Of a stretch of 64,000 bases of DNA, positions 1-13,200 are shown piece after piece. This DNA is from Brachionus manjavacas (Eukaryota; Rotifera; Eurotatoria; Ploima; Brachionidae). The stretch spans positions 8,068,501 through 8,132,500 of the forward strand of contig JAHQIY010000004.1 in NCBI GenBank assembly GCA_019054805.1. The letters run 5' to 3'. The position numbers and the translations under genes are program-made. Every line of letters starts with the position of its first letter. The first letter of the stretch is position 1. A model generated the notes under the pieces. That model saw only the letters and a list, made by a program, of their open reading frames with translations. It was not told the origin of the DNA and searched no databases.

Positions 1-239
1 AAACAATTAAATAAAACAGTCGTTATAAATGAGTGTTTAATTAATGGAAAACAATTAGAACGGTTCTTTAAAATCTATCTTTATAACAGATAAATCGTTA
101 AAACGGGAATCGTAATAAAAGAAAAAATTAACATGGGATTTAATGGGATAATAATTGGGACGGAATAGTTTTATCTTTATAGAGGAAAATCGTTAACAAC
201 GGAGTCGTTACACATACTTTCTGGCAACTTATTCCAATA

Positions 240-830
240 ATCTCATTTCATTTGACATGTTTTTTAAAGACAAAGGTATGAGCTGCCCTCTCTTGCACCT
301 TTTCTAACGCATTCACATCCCTTTTCATACTTGAATTCCAAACCTGAACTGCATAGTCTAGGTGGGGTCTCACCATGAATATATACAATCTAACCCACAG
401 CCTTTCTTCTCTCCTTGTAAGCTTTCGCTTTAGCATTTCAGGTACCCTACTCGCTTTCGCACAAGCACCTTATACCTTATACAAACACTCCAAGGTTTCT
501 CTCACACTTTGTGGTCGCTGGTATAACATTTAAGTTGCTTTTTTGTTTATATATATGCCTTGCATTTAGTCTGCCGAAATGCATTACTTTACATTTATCA
601 GCACACAGTCCCATACGCAAAACCTCTATCCATTGACATACTGCATTCAGATCTTTCTGAAACATCGCTCTCTCATAAACTCTATTAACTATGCCGAGTA
701 TTTATGAGTCATCTGCATACAATTCCATTCTATTTGATATGCAGTCAGGGAGGTCATTTATGTACAGAACAAATAGAAGAGGTCCAAGTACAGACCCTTG
801 CGGAACTCCACTTAGTATCTCTGACCATCT
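240..830 (-). mobile_element. Non-LTR retrotransposon reverse transcriptase relic (CR1/L2/Jockey-like)
   Basis: Reading the minus strand from about 830 down gives SGVPQGSVLGPLLF, then an INDLPD segment and the palm motif YADDS (revcomp of about 700-715). These are motifs of the reverse transcriptase of CR1/L2/Jockey-type non-LTR elements. After an in-frame stop and a frame change the homology continues with FQKDLNAVCQW and ADKCKVMHFG at about 665-540. It then resumes near 436-250 with the thumb-like VRPHLDYAVQVWNSS and LEKVQERA. Stops and frameshifts interrupt it throughout, so this is a dead copy. No endonuclease domain is visible upstream. Clade assignment is by general motif resemblance only. 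Confidence 0.85.
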
Positions 831-1087
831 AGAAAATCCATCACCAAGTCATTGAACAGAACTCATTGAAGCGAGTTCTCATACTCAAAAAGTCTTCGAA
901 CCATCTAACTATTTTCTCACCAAGCCACGTAGTTTATGAAGAAGTCAGTGATGCGGTACAGTATCAATAATTAATTATTCATTTCTTAGAAAAATGAACA
1001 TAAATTTCTTAAAAAATGATAAATAAAAAAAAAGCTAAATATTCTTGAAATTAGTAATATATTTTATTGCTTAAGTTTTATTTTAGT

Positions 1088-1280
1088 TTTATTTATTTAT
1101 TCAAAAAGTAATTTAGGGGGTGACCCCAGGGCACGTCCGAATGGTGCAAGACCTTCGTTTGAGCCCGCATTAGAAAGAAAAATTGATATGAATTTAGATG
1201 ATAGAATAAAATTGGAAAAAAAAAACATGAAAAAAGTGATTAAATTAGTTTAAAAGCGAATTCACATTAAAAAAAAAAAA
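1088..1280. repeat. Dispersed ~190-bp repeat, copy 1
   Basis: This segment matches 21913-22102 in the same orientation over its whole length with only scattered differences. It begins in an ATTT-type run and contains a GC-rich core (GGGGTGACCCC, then GCACGTCCGAATGGTGCAAG, then CCTTCGTTTGAGCCCGCAT). It ends in an A-rich stretch after GAATTCACATTAAAA. It has no coding potential. A related but diverged core lies at 1896-1955. It could be a SINE or the 3' end of a non-LTR element read on the minus strand, where the ATTT run would be the tail. I do not recognise the family. Confidence 0.85.
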
Positions 1281-1895
1281 AATCAGATAAAAAGTCTAAG
1301 ATAAGATTAATTAAGTTTAAGAAAAATTAAATTTTTAAAGTAGAATCTTTAATTACTTGAATTGTATAAAAATACTTTAAAAATCTTCTTTTAAAAATTT
1401 GTGCGTATAAATCTTCTTTTGGAAATTACGTGTTAGAATAATTCATTTAGAAAATCTTTTAAAATTCAATTTAAAATATCTTAAAAAAATCGCTATTGTT
1501 TTTGTTTATTTTTTTGATTTAGATGTAAAATATTTATCTTCACATCTCATTACGCTCTAGTTACACCGACAGATTATTGTATGATTCTTTAAATTTAGAC
1601 TTCTGTCAAATATGACAAAAAAGCTGAAAAATAAAAATAAATTTAATTAATACATGACTAAATTCATAAATTATTTGTTTCGTTTGAATCATTTCGAACC
1701 AGTTTTTCAAGCCAAAAACTAGGTCCTAATGTCCAACTGATACTTTTGCGTTAGAGTTCATCAAATTCTCTATACAATGACCGATGGTCTGCAGTTTTTG
1801 AATAATTCCTAATACTATCCGACTTCGGTCCGTGTTTTAGCATAAGACCTATTTCAAGCGATAATTTTTTTTTTTTTTTTTTTTTTAAATAGATT

Positions 1896-1955
1896 TGGGA
1901 AAACCCAGGGTTCGTTCGAATGGCAATAGCCTTCGCTTAGACCCTACTACTTGGG
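1896..1955. repeat. Diverged copy of the dispersed-repeat core next to a poly(T) run
   Basis: The sequence ACCCAGGGTTCGTTCGAATG followed by GCCTTCGCTTAGACCCTACT parallels the core of the repeats at 1088 and 21913: CCCAGG, then CGTCCGAATGG, then CCTTCGTTTGAGCCCGCAT. A run of about 20 T lies immediately to the left (1866-1886), where the other copies carry their ATTT tract. On the minus strand that run would be a 3' poly(A) tail. Only the core is shared; the flanks differ. Confidence 0.5.
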
Positions 1956-2367
1956 AGCGTTTTCAGAATTAAATCATTGATAAAACTATAAAAAAATTTT
2001 ATTCAATTGAAGATTTTAATTTTTCTTAACTAATCAAACTTTTTACTTTTTCTTAATCTTTGTCAAAGTCAGATTTTCACTATAAAATTACTTTTATATA
2101 ATGTAAAAAAAAATTTATAAGAACTCAAGAGTTTTTATTAAAAATTATATTAAAATCAAAGTGTTATTTTATTCTTATGACTTTAGTACGGGTTAAAAAA
2201 AATAAAAACAGGTTCTATTTTTATTTTTACAGCCTCTAACGCCGTATAATATCCCAAAAGTCTTTCTGAAATAAAAATTTTAATTTTAATTTAGTATTTC
2301 TAATAAAATTAAAAAAAAAAATTAAATTTTAGGTAAATTTAGGTAAATTTTGCTTTGCTGAAAAATA

Positions 2368-2695
2368 AGGTCGGTAAGAGTGTAGTCTGAATTGAGTTAC
2401 GGCATTGTATTGCTACAAACCGTCTTGCTAATCGCACTGCAGTAGCCAGCCACGCCACTTTCTCAACTAAAATCCGTGTCCATAGCATCATTCGTATTGA
2501 TTAAATACAAAATCGTGTGCCTCTTACGAGAACACGGATCAAGTTATCCAAACATTGGAAATTTCTGTGCAACGCCAGAACGTTTAAGCAGGACCCTTCT
2601 AGAGTCTTCTAGCGGCTTTTCACTCAGACCTTCCCAAGAATAAATAAGTGATCAGACACTTTTTGTGCATCCTATAACAAGCATCTTACCGACCT
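2368..2695. mobile_element. Possible small terminal-inverted-repeat element
   Basis: The 12-bp sequence AGGTCGGTAAGA at 2368-2379 reappears as its exact reverse complement TCTTACCGACCT at 2684-2695. The 328 bp between and including them is distinctly richer in GC than the flanks and contains an internal 8-bp inverted repeat (ATCCGTGT and ACACGGAT). No target-site duplication is obvious and no ORF is present. It ends about 230 bp upstream of the trpS start codon, so promoter sequence is an alternative explanation. Confidence 0.4.
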
Positions 2696-2926
2696 AATCA
2701 AAAAAAACTTCAAAATCTTATTTTATACTTTAAAAAACTCAAATAATTTAGCATTTGGTATATTTTGTTAACCAAGAGATGGCGCATTTTAACTTTTCTG
2801 AAACCCACGTTGAAATAATTTTGAAATATTTGAAATTTTAAGTTAAAAAAAAAACATATTTAATTGACGTGCATATAGAAAACTAAGTAAAAAATTTAGG
2901 AGACAAAAATTTTTAGGTAAAATAGA

Positions 2927-4224
2927 ATGAGTGTTGAAGGGGTTGAACAAGCAGTTCAAAATCTTAAGGTGGAGGAAAACAGTGCCGAAGAGCAAGAAGA
3001 CTTTGTTGATCCATGGAATGTGACTTCTTCATCGGAAACGGGCATCAACTATGAAAAATTAATAGTCAAATTTGGCTCATCAAAAATTGACCAAGATATC
3101 ATAAGTCGAATGGAGTCAATCATAAATCAGCCAGTTCATTTTTTTGTAAGACGCGGTATTTTCTTTTCGCATCGCGATATGCACACCATTTTGACTCTGT
3201 ATGAGCAAAAAAAGCCTTTTTTCTTGTACACAGGTCGCGGTCCGTCCTCGGAAGCCATGCATTTAGGACATTTGATTCCGTTTGTGTTTACCAAGTGGTT
3301 GCAAGATGTTTTCAATGTTCCATTGGTAATTCAAATGACAGATGATGAGAAGTTTTTATGGAAAGACTTGACACTTGAAGAAGCGAATCGCTTGGCTTAC
3401 GAAAATGCCAAAGACATAATTGCTTGTGGTTTTGACCCGGAAAAGACTTTTTTATTTAACAACTTGGATTTCATGGGTCAGTGTCCTAGTTTTTACAAAA
3501 ATATTTGTCGAGTGCAGAAATGTGTTAATGTCAACCAGGTTAAGAACATTTTTGGATTTACTGATGCGGATTGTATTGGAAAGATTGGTTTTCCGGCGAT
3601 TCAAGCTGCACCTAGTTTTAGTTCATCATTTCCGTTCATATTCAGTGACCGGAAGGACATACCCTGCTTGATTCCTTGTGCCATTGATCAAGTAAAATTT
3701 AATGCATTAATGATTTGAGATAAGTTTGAATATTTGAATCTAAGGACCCGTATTTTAGGATGACTAGAGATGTGGCACCAAGACTAGGCTTTCAAAAACC
3801 GGCTCTAATTCACTCGGTATTTTTCCCGGCTTTGCAAGGTGCCAAATCAAAAATGAGTGCTTCAGATGCCAACTCCTCCATTTTCTTGACTGATACGCCC
3901 AAGCAAATTAAGGATAAAATTAACAAGTACGCTTTCAGTGGAGGTGGTCAAACTGTCGAGGAACATAGGGCTAAAGGAGGAAATTGTGACGTCGATGTTT
4001 CTTTCCAGTATTTGAAGTTTTTCATGGACAATGATGAGCGTCTGGAAGAAATTAGAAGGACCTATTCAAGTGGTGAATTGTTGACCGGTTTTTTGAAAAA
4101 AGAATTGATAGAAGTATTACAAAAATTAGTTGCTGACCACCAGCAAAAACGCAGCCTAGTTACTGATGAAGTCGTTAGGCAATTTATGCAACCCAGAAAA
4201 TTAAAATTCGCGTTTTCTTCTTAA
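2927..4224 (+). CDS. WARS1: Cytoplasmic tryptophanyl-tRNA synthetase, two exons
   Basis: This gene encodes tryptophan-tRNA ligase, a class Ic synthetase that charges tRNA-Trp with tryptophan for cytosolic translation. Exon 1 is 2927-3691 and exon 2 is 3745-4224; the 53-bp intron runs from GTAAAA to an AAG acceptor. Splicing in phase 0 joins IPCAIDQ to [13 protein letters not shown], as in the eukaryotic family, and gives 414 residues. Visible motifs are the HIGH-type HLGHLIPF with its preceding GRGPSSEAM, the family block [19 protein letters not shown], and the KMSKS-type KMSAS. The C-terminus FMQPRKLKF is typical. The protein starts with about 30 acidic residues and lacks the WHEP domain found at the N-terminus of the vertebrate enzyme. 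The start is the first ATG in the frame. No neighbouring gene appears co-regulated. Confidence 0.96.
3692..3744 (+). other. Minimal intron of the tryptophanyl-tRNA synthetase gene
   Basis: The intron begins GTAAAATTT after GATCAA and ends ATCTAAG before GACCCG. It is 53 bp long, AT-rich and contains an in-frame stop. Three introns of the talin gene in this window have the same size (52 or 53 bp). Confidence 0.92.
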
Positions 4225-4251
4225 ATTTTGACTTTTTGTTATTCTATTTTG

Positions 4252-4257
4252 AATAAA
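4252..4257 (+). promoter_or_regulatory. Polyadenylation signal of trpS
   Basis: A canonical AATAAA lies 27 nt after the stop codon, which implies a very short 3' untranslated region. In such AT-rich DNA the hexamer alone is weak evidence; its position supports it. Confidence 0.55.
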
Positions 4258-4900
4258 ACCATTTACCAGTTTCAAGTTAAAGTTTAATTTAAAAAAATTT
4301 TAATTTTATTTATCTTGTATTTGATATTATTTTAAAATCCTTTATTCTCTTAGATAATAATTTTTAAGAATAAAACTTAAAGAGAATAATAAATTTAAAT
4401 TAAAATGAAAAAAAATCGGTTTGGAATAAAAAATCTAAAAATTATGTTTTGATAATTTTTTGATAAAAAAATCAAGCATTTGATTTTTAAACTTTTTACC
4501 AGTTAAAAAGATGGTCTAATAGAGTTAACTGACCATAAAAAAAACAAAAAAAAAGAAGAAAAAATTTTTCAAAATTAATTTTTTTAATTGTAAATATGGT
4601 TTTGGTCAATTATTTTTTAATTTGGTCAAAATTTAATAATTTTCAAAAAAATCTCCAAAATTGTACTTGCCATTTATACAAGATTTCAATTTTTTACCCG
4701 GCATCATTCTCTGAAACTTAATAAAAATTAATCATTAATTTTAATTATTTTTTTCAGATCCTAATTTTTTGCGTGACAGATTTTTTATTTATATTTAATT
4801 TAATTTAGTTTCCATTCAAGATTTTAATTAAAAGTTTAATTTTTTAAAATAACAATTGACATAATTTGTCCCATGCTATCTAAAAGAATCATCTTTTTAG

Positions 4901-4962
4901 TACCTTTTGAGTGCTCCGGTCTGACACAAGGGTAGCTGCATCGTATTGAACTTCTACACCAC
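4901..4962 (-). repeat. SINE 3' fragment, second copy of the 13.8-kb SINE family
   Basis: On the minus strand this reads GTGGTGTAGAAGTTCAA, an ATG-containing spacer, then TGTGTCAGACCGGAGCACTC and AAAAGGTA. The SINE at 13841-14036 has the same order: GCAGTGTAGAAGATCAA, ATG, then TGTGCCAGATCGGTGCTCAA and AAAAGTA. The match covers about 60 bp in opposite orientation, including the 3' tail. The tRNA-like head is missing, as expected of a 5'-truncated copy. Confidence 0.7.
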
Positions 4963-7900
4963 AATTAAAACTTAAAAATTTTTCAAAAAAATTGACAAGC
5001 TAGAAAAAATACAAAAAAGATTTTTCACACTAATTGCTTTATTATTGCTATTATTAAAATATTTTTTTTCAACAAGGATGTCAGAAAATTGGAATTTTAT
5101 TGATTTTAGGATATCAAATACCAGAACCATTGACTTGATCATCTTTAACTTTAAATTTCTACTAAAAAATATCCACAAATATGTGTTAGGGCTCTCGGAA
5201 TCAAATCCAAATGTCAATCTAATAGAGGATTATGGTTAATAAATTTTTGAAAAATATGTTTTAAAATGTTTATGAAAATAAAATACTTTAAAAAAATCTA
5301 ACAAAAGAGTTATTTTTCAAGAAATTTTGTTCAATTGCGTTTATTTAGCTTTATTTCTTAGACTCATTTTTAAATTTTAATTATCAAAGCGAAAAATAGT
5401 TCTTATTCTGGTTTGAAATAACATATATTCGAAGGCTTTAGAATGATTTGCTTTTAAATTTCTAATTAGTCAAAATTTTAGCACTTGACAATTGACGGAT
5501 TTATTTAACTCCCTTTTTAAAAGAATAAATTTGTCATTTTCGCAGCTAGAAAATGACAAATTTATTTATATTGAAGCTTTAAAATTAAGATGAAAAATTT
5601 TAAAGTAATTGACAATCATATAAATTAAATTAAGCATGTCTTAAAAGCAAAAAATTAGTTATAAAATATTTTTTAGAATTATTTTCAAAAGCATTAATTC
5701 AATTTAAGCTTTACACGCAAAATATTTTAAGATTTAAATCAGCATTTATTTTAAACCGGGAAATTACAAATCGAACTTTTATTTCTTATTAAAGAACTAA
5801 TGTTTGTGAAAAGTCATGAAATATTTGGCTGGTTCAACAATTTAAGCAAATCCATTATTTTTAATAGTATTTTAACACATTGTTTATTTAGCTTATTGGC
5901 AATAAAATAAATGTTAGCATAGTAACAAGAGTCTGAAAATTCATTTATGTCAATATATTCATTAGGAATTATAATAGTCACGATGTAATCTGGCAAATCA
6001 TTAGATAAATAAATGGTTTATTACATTTAGATTAGTTTTTTTCAAAAAAATTTTTTTAAGGCTGAAAAAATGTTAAATTTTATTTTATTTTAGATTAATA
6101 TTTCTCACTTCTGTTGTCATACCTTAAGAGATTATAATATTTCTCCAGGGCAAATTTAAAATGAAATTATTTATTTTAAAGTAATGCGTTTAAAAGTGGA
6201 TGATTTTCTATCCATTAAATGAAAATGACAGCTGATGTCTTGATTATCTATTTTTTAGTTTCATTTTTAAAATTTTTTTATCCAAATTAGACGAATGTTA
6301 AATTCGTCAAAAAAATTAATAATGATAAAGTACCAAAATTTGAATAGTTTTTTTTATATTTTTTTAATTATTTTAAAATTTCTTTAATAATTTTAATTTT
6401 TTTAATTTTCCATTAATCTTTTATCAATAATTTGTAGTTAAAAATTTCAAATGCATCTTAAACCAAGCTATTATGATCGTCAAATTATTATATTCCTCCA
6501 TTTTCTTATATTCATTTTCTTTTATTCATTATTCATCCAATTTTTAAATCATTTTAACTAGTCTGATAAATCATTTTTTTGATAACTATTTTACTTAAAA
6601 TCTACAAGTCCTTTTTTATTTAAAAAATAATAAGTGAACTTAAATTAATATTAATATAACTAAATTAATTGGAAGAATTAAACATTTTACTTTTCATGGA
6701 GATATCAAACTTCCTGCATATAAATACAATTTATAAAACCAATATTTGCATCATGAAAACAAAATTTCCTAACATTATTTATAATAAAACAATCCACAAA
6801 ACTGAATAAAGATAAACAAAATTTGATTTAATCGATTCAAGATTAAGGAAACTATTCCGGAACTTCTTCACTAAAAGAATAAATCATCAACATTTATTCA
6901 ATAATCTAGAGTCATATGATGCTAGCATTCCACAAAAAGATCTTAATACATAGACAATTCCCTTTTTCATTTGCATAATTCGTTTTAAAACAAAAACAAA
7001 ACAAATGCCATTTTTATGTAAAAGATAATTTTGAAAGTTTAAGAGCACTTTGTTGATTTTTCGATGCTGATATCCTGAGAATGAACATATTTTGATAAAT
7101 CAACGATAACTTATTTGATTAAATAAAATAAGAATTAGCGTAAATTGAAAACAAATAATAATAATAAATCAAATTACAATATTAAATAAAAAAAAGTGAA
7201 TTGAATCTTTTTTTTAAGGCATTAAGTGGTATAACTTAATAAAAATTTATTTCTTATCTTTAGTTAAATCTTTTTGTTGATTTACCTTTTCAAAAAGAAA
7301 TAATTAGAAAATGAAAAATCTTTAAAGATAATCAAATAAAATGAAAGCTTTAAATTTACTAAATCAATTGTAATCTTTTTAAAATGATTATAACAAATCT
7401 TTTATTATATACCGCCTTTAACAACAGATAACTAAAAACTGAATTAAAATCTTTGAAAAATTTCCAAGATCAAAAATATTATTTTAGAAATTATTATCAT
7501 TAGCCTTAGGGCTAATTTTATGAACTAAAAGTAAAATTTGTCACTCAAAATACTCGATAAATTTTAGCCATCTAATATAGCTGAACTTTTCTATTTAAAT
7601 TTAATTAAAACTTAATTGTTTTTTAATTTTATTGATAATTTTTTTTGTTACATTTAAGTATTTTCAATTATTGAATTTATTCTAATTTAAAAGGAAAACT
7701 TAAAATTAAAACAATTAAGTAGAAAGAAATAACTAATTGATATAGATGTTATTTTTTATGCATGAAATCAATACTCTTAATATTTCCGATTAAAACACTT
7801 ACAATACTATTCGATTTTTAATCAAAAATTCAATTTATTTTTTTAGTTTTAATTAAATTAAAATGATAAAATAAACAAGAATAATGAGTTATTCAGTGTA

Positions 7901-10173
7901 ATTTTTATCGATTAAATTTCTATTTTAAATTGAACTGTTAAATTTTTTAACTAATTTTGGTCTTTGTTATTTTAATTGTCAGTAATCTAGTTTTGAAGTA
8001 AAAATTATTTTGAAATGGGTTTAAAAAAAATTGAAAATTATTGAGTTTAAATATATTTTATTTTTTGAAAACTTAGAGGAATTTTTTTAGGTTTTTGATT
8101 AGCATTTCTGATAGAGTATATGATCATTAATACATCAGAATGTTTGTAAATAAATTAAATCACTTTTTTATTTTGAGTATTAGTTGCTAGTCTCATATTC
8201 AAAATATGATCAGATGCTTGACATCTACTTTTAGATCTAAGTCTAATAATCACAAAATCACGATTAAAAATTACCAAACATTTTTTTCTTACTCATAAAA
8301 GACATTTATCATTAAACATTTTAATAGTTTTTATATTTTTTAAAATTTTTCTTAAGTAAAAATTATTGTTAATTATTTATTATTAAATAATTTTTTTTTT
8401 AAAACTTGCTGTAAAATGGATATTGAAGATTTAATTAAGCTTTTTAATCTTATTAAAAAATTCAGTTTTCTTAACTCCAAATCTAAGAAAACTGAGATAA
8501 AGGATTAAAAGCTAGAAATTGTTGATGCAAAAAAAATTTTTTTTCTCGATGGTGTGGTAATTTCGGGTCGTTTAAATAATTTATTATATTAATGATCATT
8601 TTTCTCTGATAATCGGAAATTTTCAAATGAACAAAACAATTTAAAGATAAAATAGATTAATGAAAAGCTTAAAATAAATTTTATAAAAAGTTCATTTATT
8701 CATGACCATATATTTAGGGATCATTATTTTTTGACTCAAATCAAAAATACTAAAAAATTTAGGTATTAAGTGTAACTAAATTTATTTTTGAAAAGCCATT
8801 TTATATGTATTTTATTGGTATAAATTTATCATTTAATATGAATTAATTGAAAAAATGTCAAAGGATTAGTATTTTTTTAAATGAAAAATAAATTAATAAC
8901 CCAAAATAAACTTTTGAAAATAGCGCTTTTTTGCATAAGGACTTAAAACACAAAACAAATTCGGTTAAAAAATAAATGATTAAACTTGTAAAAGATTAGT
9001 TTATAATAAAAATTTGTTAATTAATCTAATTAGACATTCGGGGGCCTGTAACAGAAAAAATATTTGTAATAAAAAAATTGTTATTTTTCTTTTTTAATGC
9101 AGTTTTTTCAAGAAGTTCATTTTTCAGATTATTTTTTAAATTGAATAATCTTTTTTCCTTTTTTTTAATCAATTATCTCTCAAACAAAAAGATTAAAGAT
9201 CAAAAGAAAGAGAAATATTTTCTTTTGAGTTTTGAATTGCATTAATTTTTATTTTGATCTAAAATTTTCTTGTAAAAAAAATTGAATTTAAAACTAATTT
9301 TTTGAATTAATTTTAAATCCAACATTATTTGTCTAATAATATAATTTAAAGACCAAATAAAAACAAAAATACGCTAGAGGATTTAAACAAAGCCTAGGGT
9401 TATTCGAACGAGCCATAATCTAACTAGAAATAATTTTCTTTTATGATGATGTTGTTTTTTTAAAAAAGTCAAGCCTTAATTATTCATTTAAAAATAATGA
9501 TATTTGAATTTTTTAAGGAAAGATATGAGCTGAATATTAGTGTTTTTTAACTAAATTTAAGAAATTTGATAAAAATTTAAATTTACATGATTAAGCCTTC
9601 TGATCTCTTCATTGGAAATTTTTATAAAAATCAAATCTTGAGTTATTAAAGAGAATTTTTTTTTCATTTATTCTTTTGGTTTATATTTTATTTTTGATTT
9701 AAAAAATTACTACTACTAATCTCGGAAATTCCAGGATTTTTATGAATGGAACTTCAAGCTAGATTACATTTATTTAAAAAAAAATTAAATAATCAAATAA
9801 AATTAAAAAAAAATCAACTAATATAATTAAATATTAAATTTGAAGATAATATACAAGATTAAAAAATGTTCTTAATTTAATTAATTTGATTCTTAAATTT
9901 TAATTGATAAAGATTGCTTAAATTTTTGGAATTTTGAACTATCATTGATAAATCTAGTAAATGAATTGAATGGATCTAGTATAAATAATAATATATAAAA
10001 AAACTACGACCTGAACATGTCGAAGGCTTTTGAAGTTCTTTGAACTCAAACTAGTTTATGTACCATAAACCATTCTTCAAGTCTTGAAAGAATTTTCTTT
10101 AGTGACATTTATCGGTAAACGGTTCCATTTAATTTTAAAAATCTGAACTGATAAAAATTAACTTTTAGCAGAT

Positions 10174-10213
10174 TTTGACAGCTGAAGGGGCAGCAAGTTA
10201 ATCCGCTGTCAAA
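10174..10213. repeat. Short inverted repeat (9-bp arms)
   Basis: TTTGACAGC at 10174-10182 is complemented exactly by GCTGTCAAA at 10205-10213, with a GC-rich 22-nt centre that contains a further GCTG/CAGC pair. It stands out in an otherwise AT-only region. No gene context explains it. Confidence 0.4.
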
Positions 10214-13200
10214 TTGAACACAATCAACGTCATTTAGTAAACAATTTATTTATTGCTTTACTGATAGAATAAAACTAAAATATTCTTTTATATTATTGTT
10301 GACAAAAAAAAAATAATTAAAATTGTAATATTAATTATTTTTCAATTAGTTTACAATTTTAATGATTAATTTATAATTTTTGACCAAATTATAAGCCCTT
10401 CTTTCATTACAATTTCAGTTTTAGTTTTTCAATATGAAGTCAAACTTTTATTGAGAATATTTCTCAACAAAAACAATCTTTTTTGTAATTATTTGGTTAA
10501 ATTTAATTATTGCCCGAATAATTAATCATTTAAAAAAGTGTCTAAAAAGCTTAGATTTTTAGCGAGCAAGAAAAACAATCAAAAAATCGATAGATTATAG
10601 CCTTTGGCTATTTGGTCAAATTCCTACACATAAGTTAAAAATATCTAGGCCCAAATATATTCTCGTCTAAAGATTAAGATTAATGATAAAAGAATTATTG
10701 ATAAACCAGCTTGTTTATCAAACCAACATAGAAGTCCCGGTTGGATGCTCACAACAAAACTCCGAAAACTGCAGCATGTGTTTTATTATAATTAGATTTT
10801 GTTTATAGCATAAATCTAATTTAAACATTGATCAAATAGAAAAAATAACAATTCAAAATGTTTTCTTTCGTGCCAACCATGACTAAAAGTATCAAATTTA
10901 GCAAATTAAAAAATTGTTAATACCAAAAAAAATTGCTTTCATCATTTGAATATTTTAACGGATTAGTGTAAATATTAGTTTAAGTCATTCACTTGAATAT
11001 CATCAAGTAGGTAATCATGAAATTCAAGCTGTTTCGCTTTTGTTTTAACAATTTTTATTAAAATTTTAACCCAATTAAATAAAAAAATGATGAGATCGTG
11101 ATGGCACCAGATTTCGTGGAGAGTAAAATTTCAGAAAATTATGGGAATCATTTTTTTTATTTATTTATTTGATGAAACAAAATTTTAGCTGTTTGAATGT
11201 TAAATGCCTTTCTTTCAGCTCACAAAATTTACATTTTATTTTGTACATAATTTTAATTTTAATTTTTTTCCCAAATTATTTTAGTTACTAAGTAATAAAA
11301 AAAATTTTTTTTATTAAAATCAAAATTAAAAAAAATTAAAATCAAGTTAAAATGAAATAAATACAATTTAAGCGCTAAATTATAATTTTATATAATAATT
11401 TATCATTAAAAAAATTATAATCTGTCTCTAACTATGCAGACCTATAGTTACTAACCTTTTTTATTTTTTTAAGAAGGAAAAAAATTAAAAACATAATTAA
11501 ATTTTTCTGTAAGGAAGAATCAATCTCCATTCAAACCTGCCCGGCTAAATCCGAAATTATTTTATTATATTAAATTAAAAATGCTAACTTTTTATTCAAT
11601 TTTGTTAGGTATTCCCGAGGAGAGAATTAATAATCAATGAACAGTTGATAGCATGATATTATTTTTATAGAAATTGATTAATCTACCATGTCAGAAAAGG
11701 ATTTATTTTTAATTTATTTTTCGGTCAAATGATCATCATATTTTTTTGATTATTTTTTTTCTAGTGTTTTTTAAATAATCATTATTATGATATTTTATTA
11801 AAAAATTGAAAGGAGCACTTCTTTCGCTTGAACTAGTGTCTCAAAGTTGATCATTGTAAATTTTCCTGATTAGTTATTAGAAAAATTGTGACCCGGATTT
11901 GAGAATCGATCAATACTCATCGGAAGCTAATTAATCATTTCATTTTGATTGCAACCTTGCATTTAATCTTGACGAGATATGGCTTCAAATTCAAAGCAGT
12001 TAATGCAGCACATTTTTTAATTATTTTATATGAAAATTAATATTGTCGATTTGTGAACAATATAACCATGACACTTCCGTCTTCAGATTAATCAAAATAA
12101 GACCAAATTAGCAATCGATATCTCTCTATTTTTTCAGTAATTTTAGCATTTAAGTCAATTTTTTATTGAGAATAAATTCACCCCAAGTTTATCATTTTTT
12201 CTAAAATTACCTAAATTTTTGAACAGAACATGAACTTTATTCAGATTTTTAATTAAAAGCTCAAATAGAAAAGAAAACTAGCAATAACAGTCTGAAAGAA
12301 GGAAAAAATAAATTAAGTCAAAGTGGTGACTACGCCATGGAGATAAATCTTATTATTTATTTTTATTTTTTCATTTGTTTATCTGTGCCGATCTAAACCT
12401 CCTTCAGATAAAAAAAAATAAAAGATGAATCTTGATTTCATTTGCTTTTAAAATGAAAAACAAACAGAATTGATTAATTAGCAGTTTTAGTATTTAAAAG
12501 TGTTGAATTTTCTCGAGCTCTTTGAAAATTTAATATTAAACAATCAACTTTTAAAGACGTGTAATTATTAGCAAATATAATGAATTGGGTTTAATAGAGT
12601 GTTTAAAACAATTAATAAGGTCAATGCTGCGTGAATCTAATGATAAAAAATTTGTTATTTCGCCTAGAAAATTTATTTATTTTTTGTTAAGAGATTCTCT
12701 CAATTTTTGGCCATCAATTCTTGGTCTATTGATGATTATATTTTATCTACCTAAAACTTTCCAGCTTAAACCCTCGTGATATTGCCACAAAATTTTTTTT
12801 TTCTTTAAACGAAAAAAAATGTTAAATTTTAAAATAAATAAAAATCTGAATTGACATGAATTTTAAAAAAATTTTAAATTTTTCGAGAAAAAATAATTGA
12901 ATCTAAAAATCAAAATCAAATCATTTGGCTAAAAAGAAGGATTGAGTGTCCATTCTAAATTTTCTAAATAAAAATGAATAAATAAATAAAAAATATAATT
13001 ATGAAAATGTTTATTTAATAATCTTTTTAAAAATGATAAAGAAAAAATTTGATCAGCTATTATCGGATTCATTAAACAACCAAATTTACTCGTCTAAAAG
13101 AATAAAGCGATACATCCAAATAATTCTTCTAATCTATTTTGTTTTTTTAATTAAAAAAAAAGACTCAAATAAAAAAATGCGTCTAAAAAATCCATAATCA

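Noticed and set aside
4972-5239. Overlapping ORFs of 81 and 64 codons on opposite strands
   Set aside because: Composition is that of AT-rich noise, with no motif, no splice signals and no neighbours that would suggest a gene.
12585-12779. 64-codon plus-strand ORF
   Set aside because: Hydrophobic and basic residues scatter without pattern; there is no homology I recognise and the flanks are pure AT repeats.
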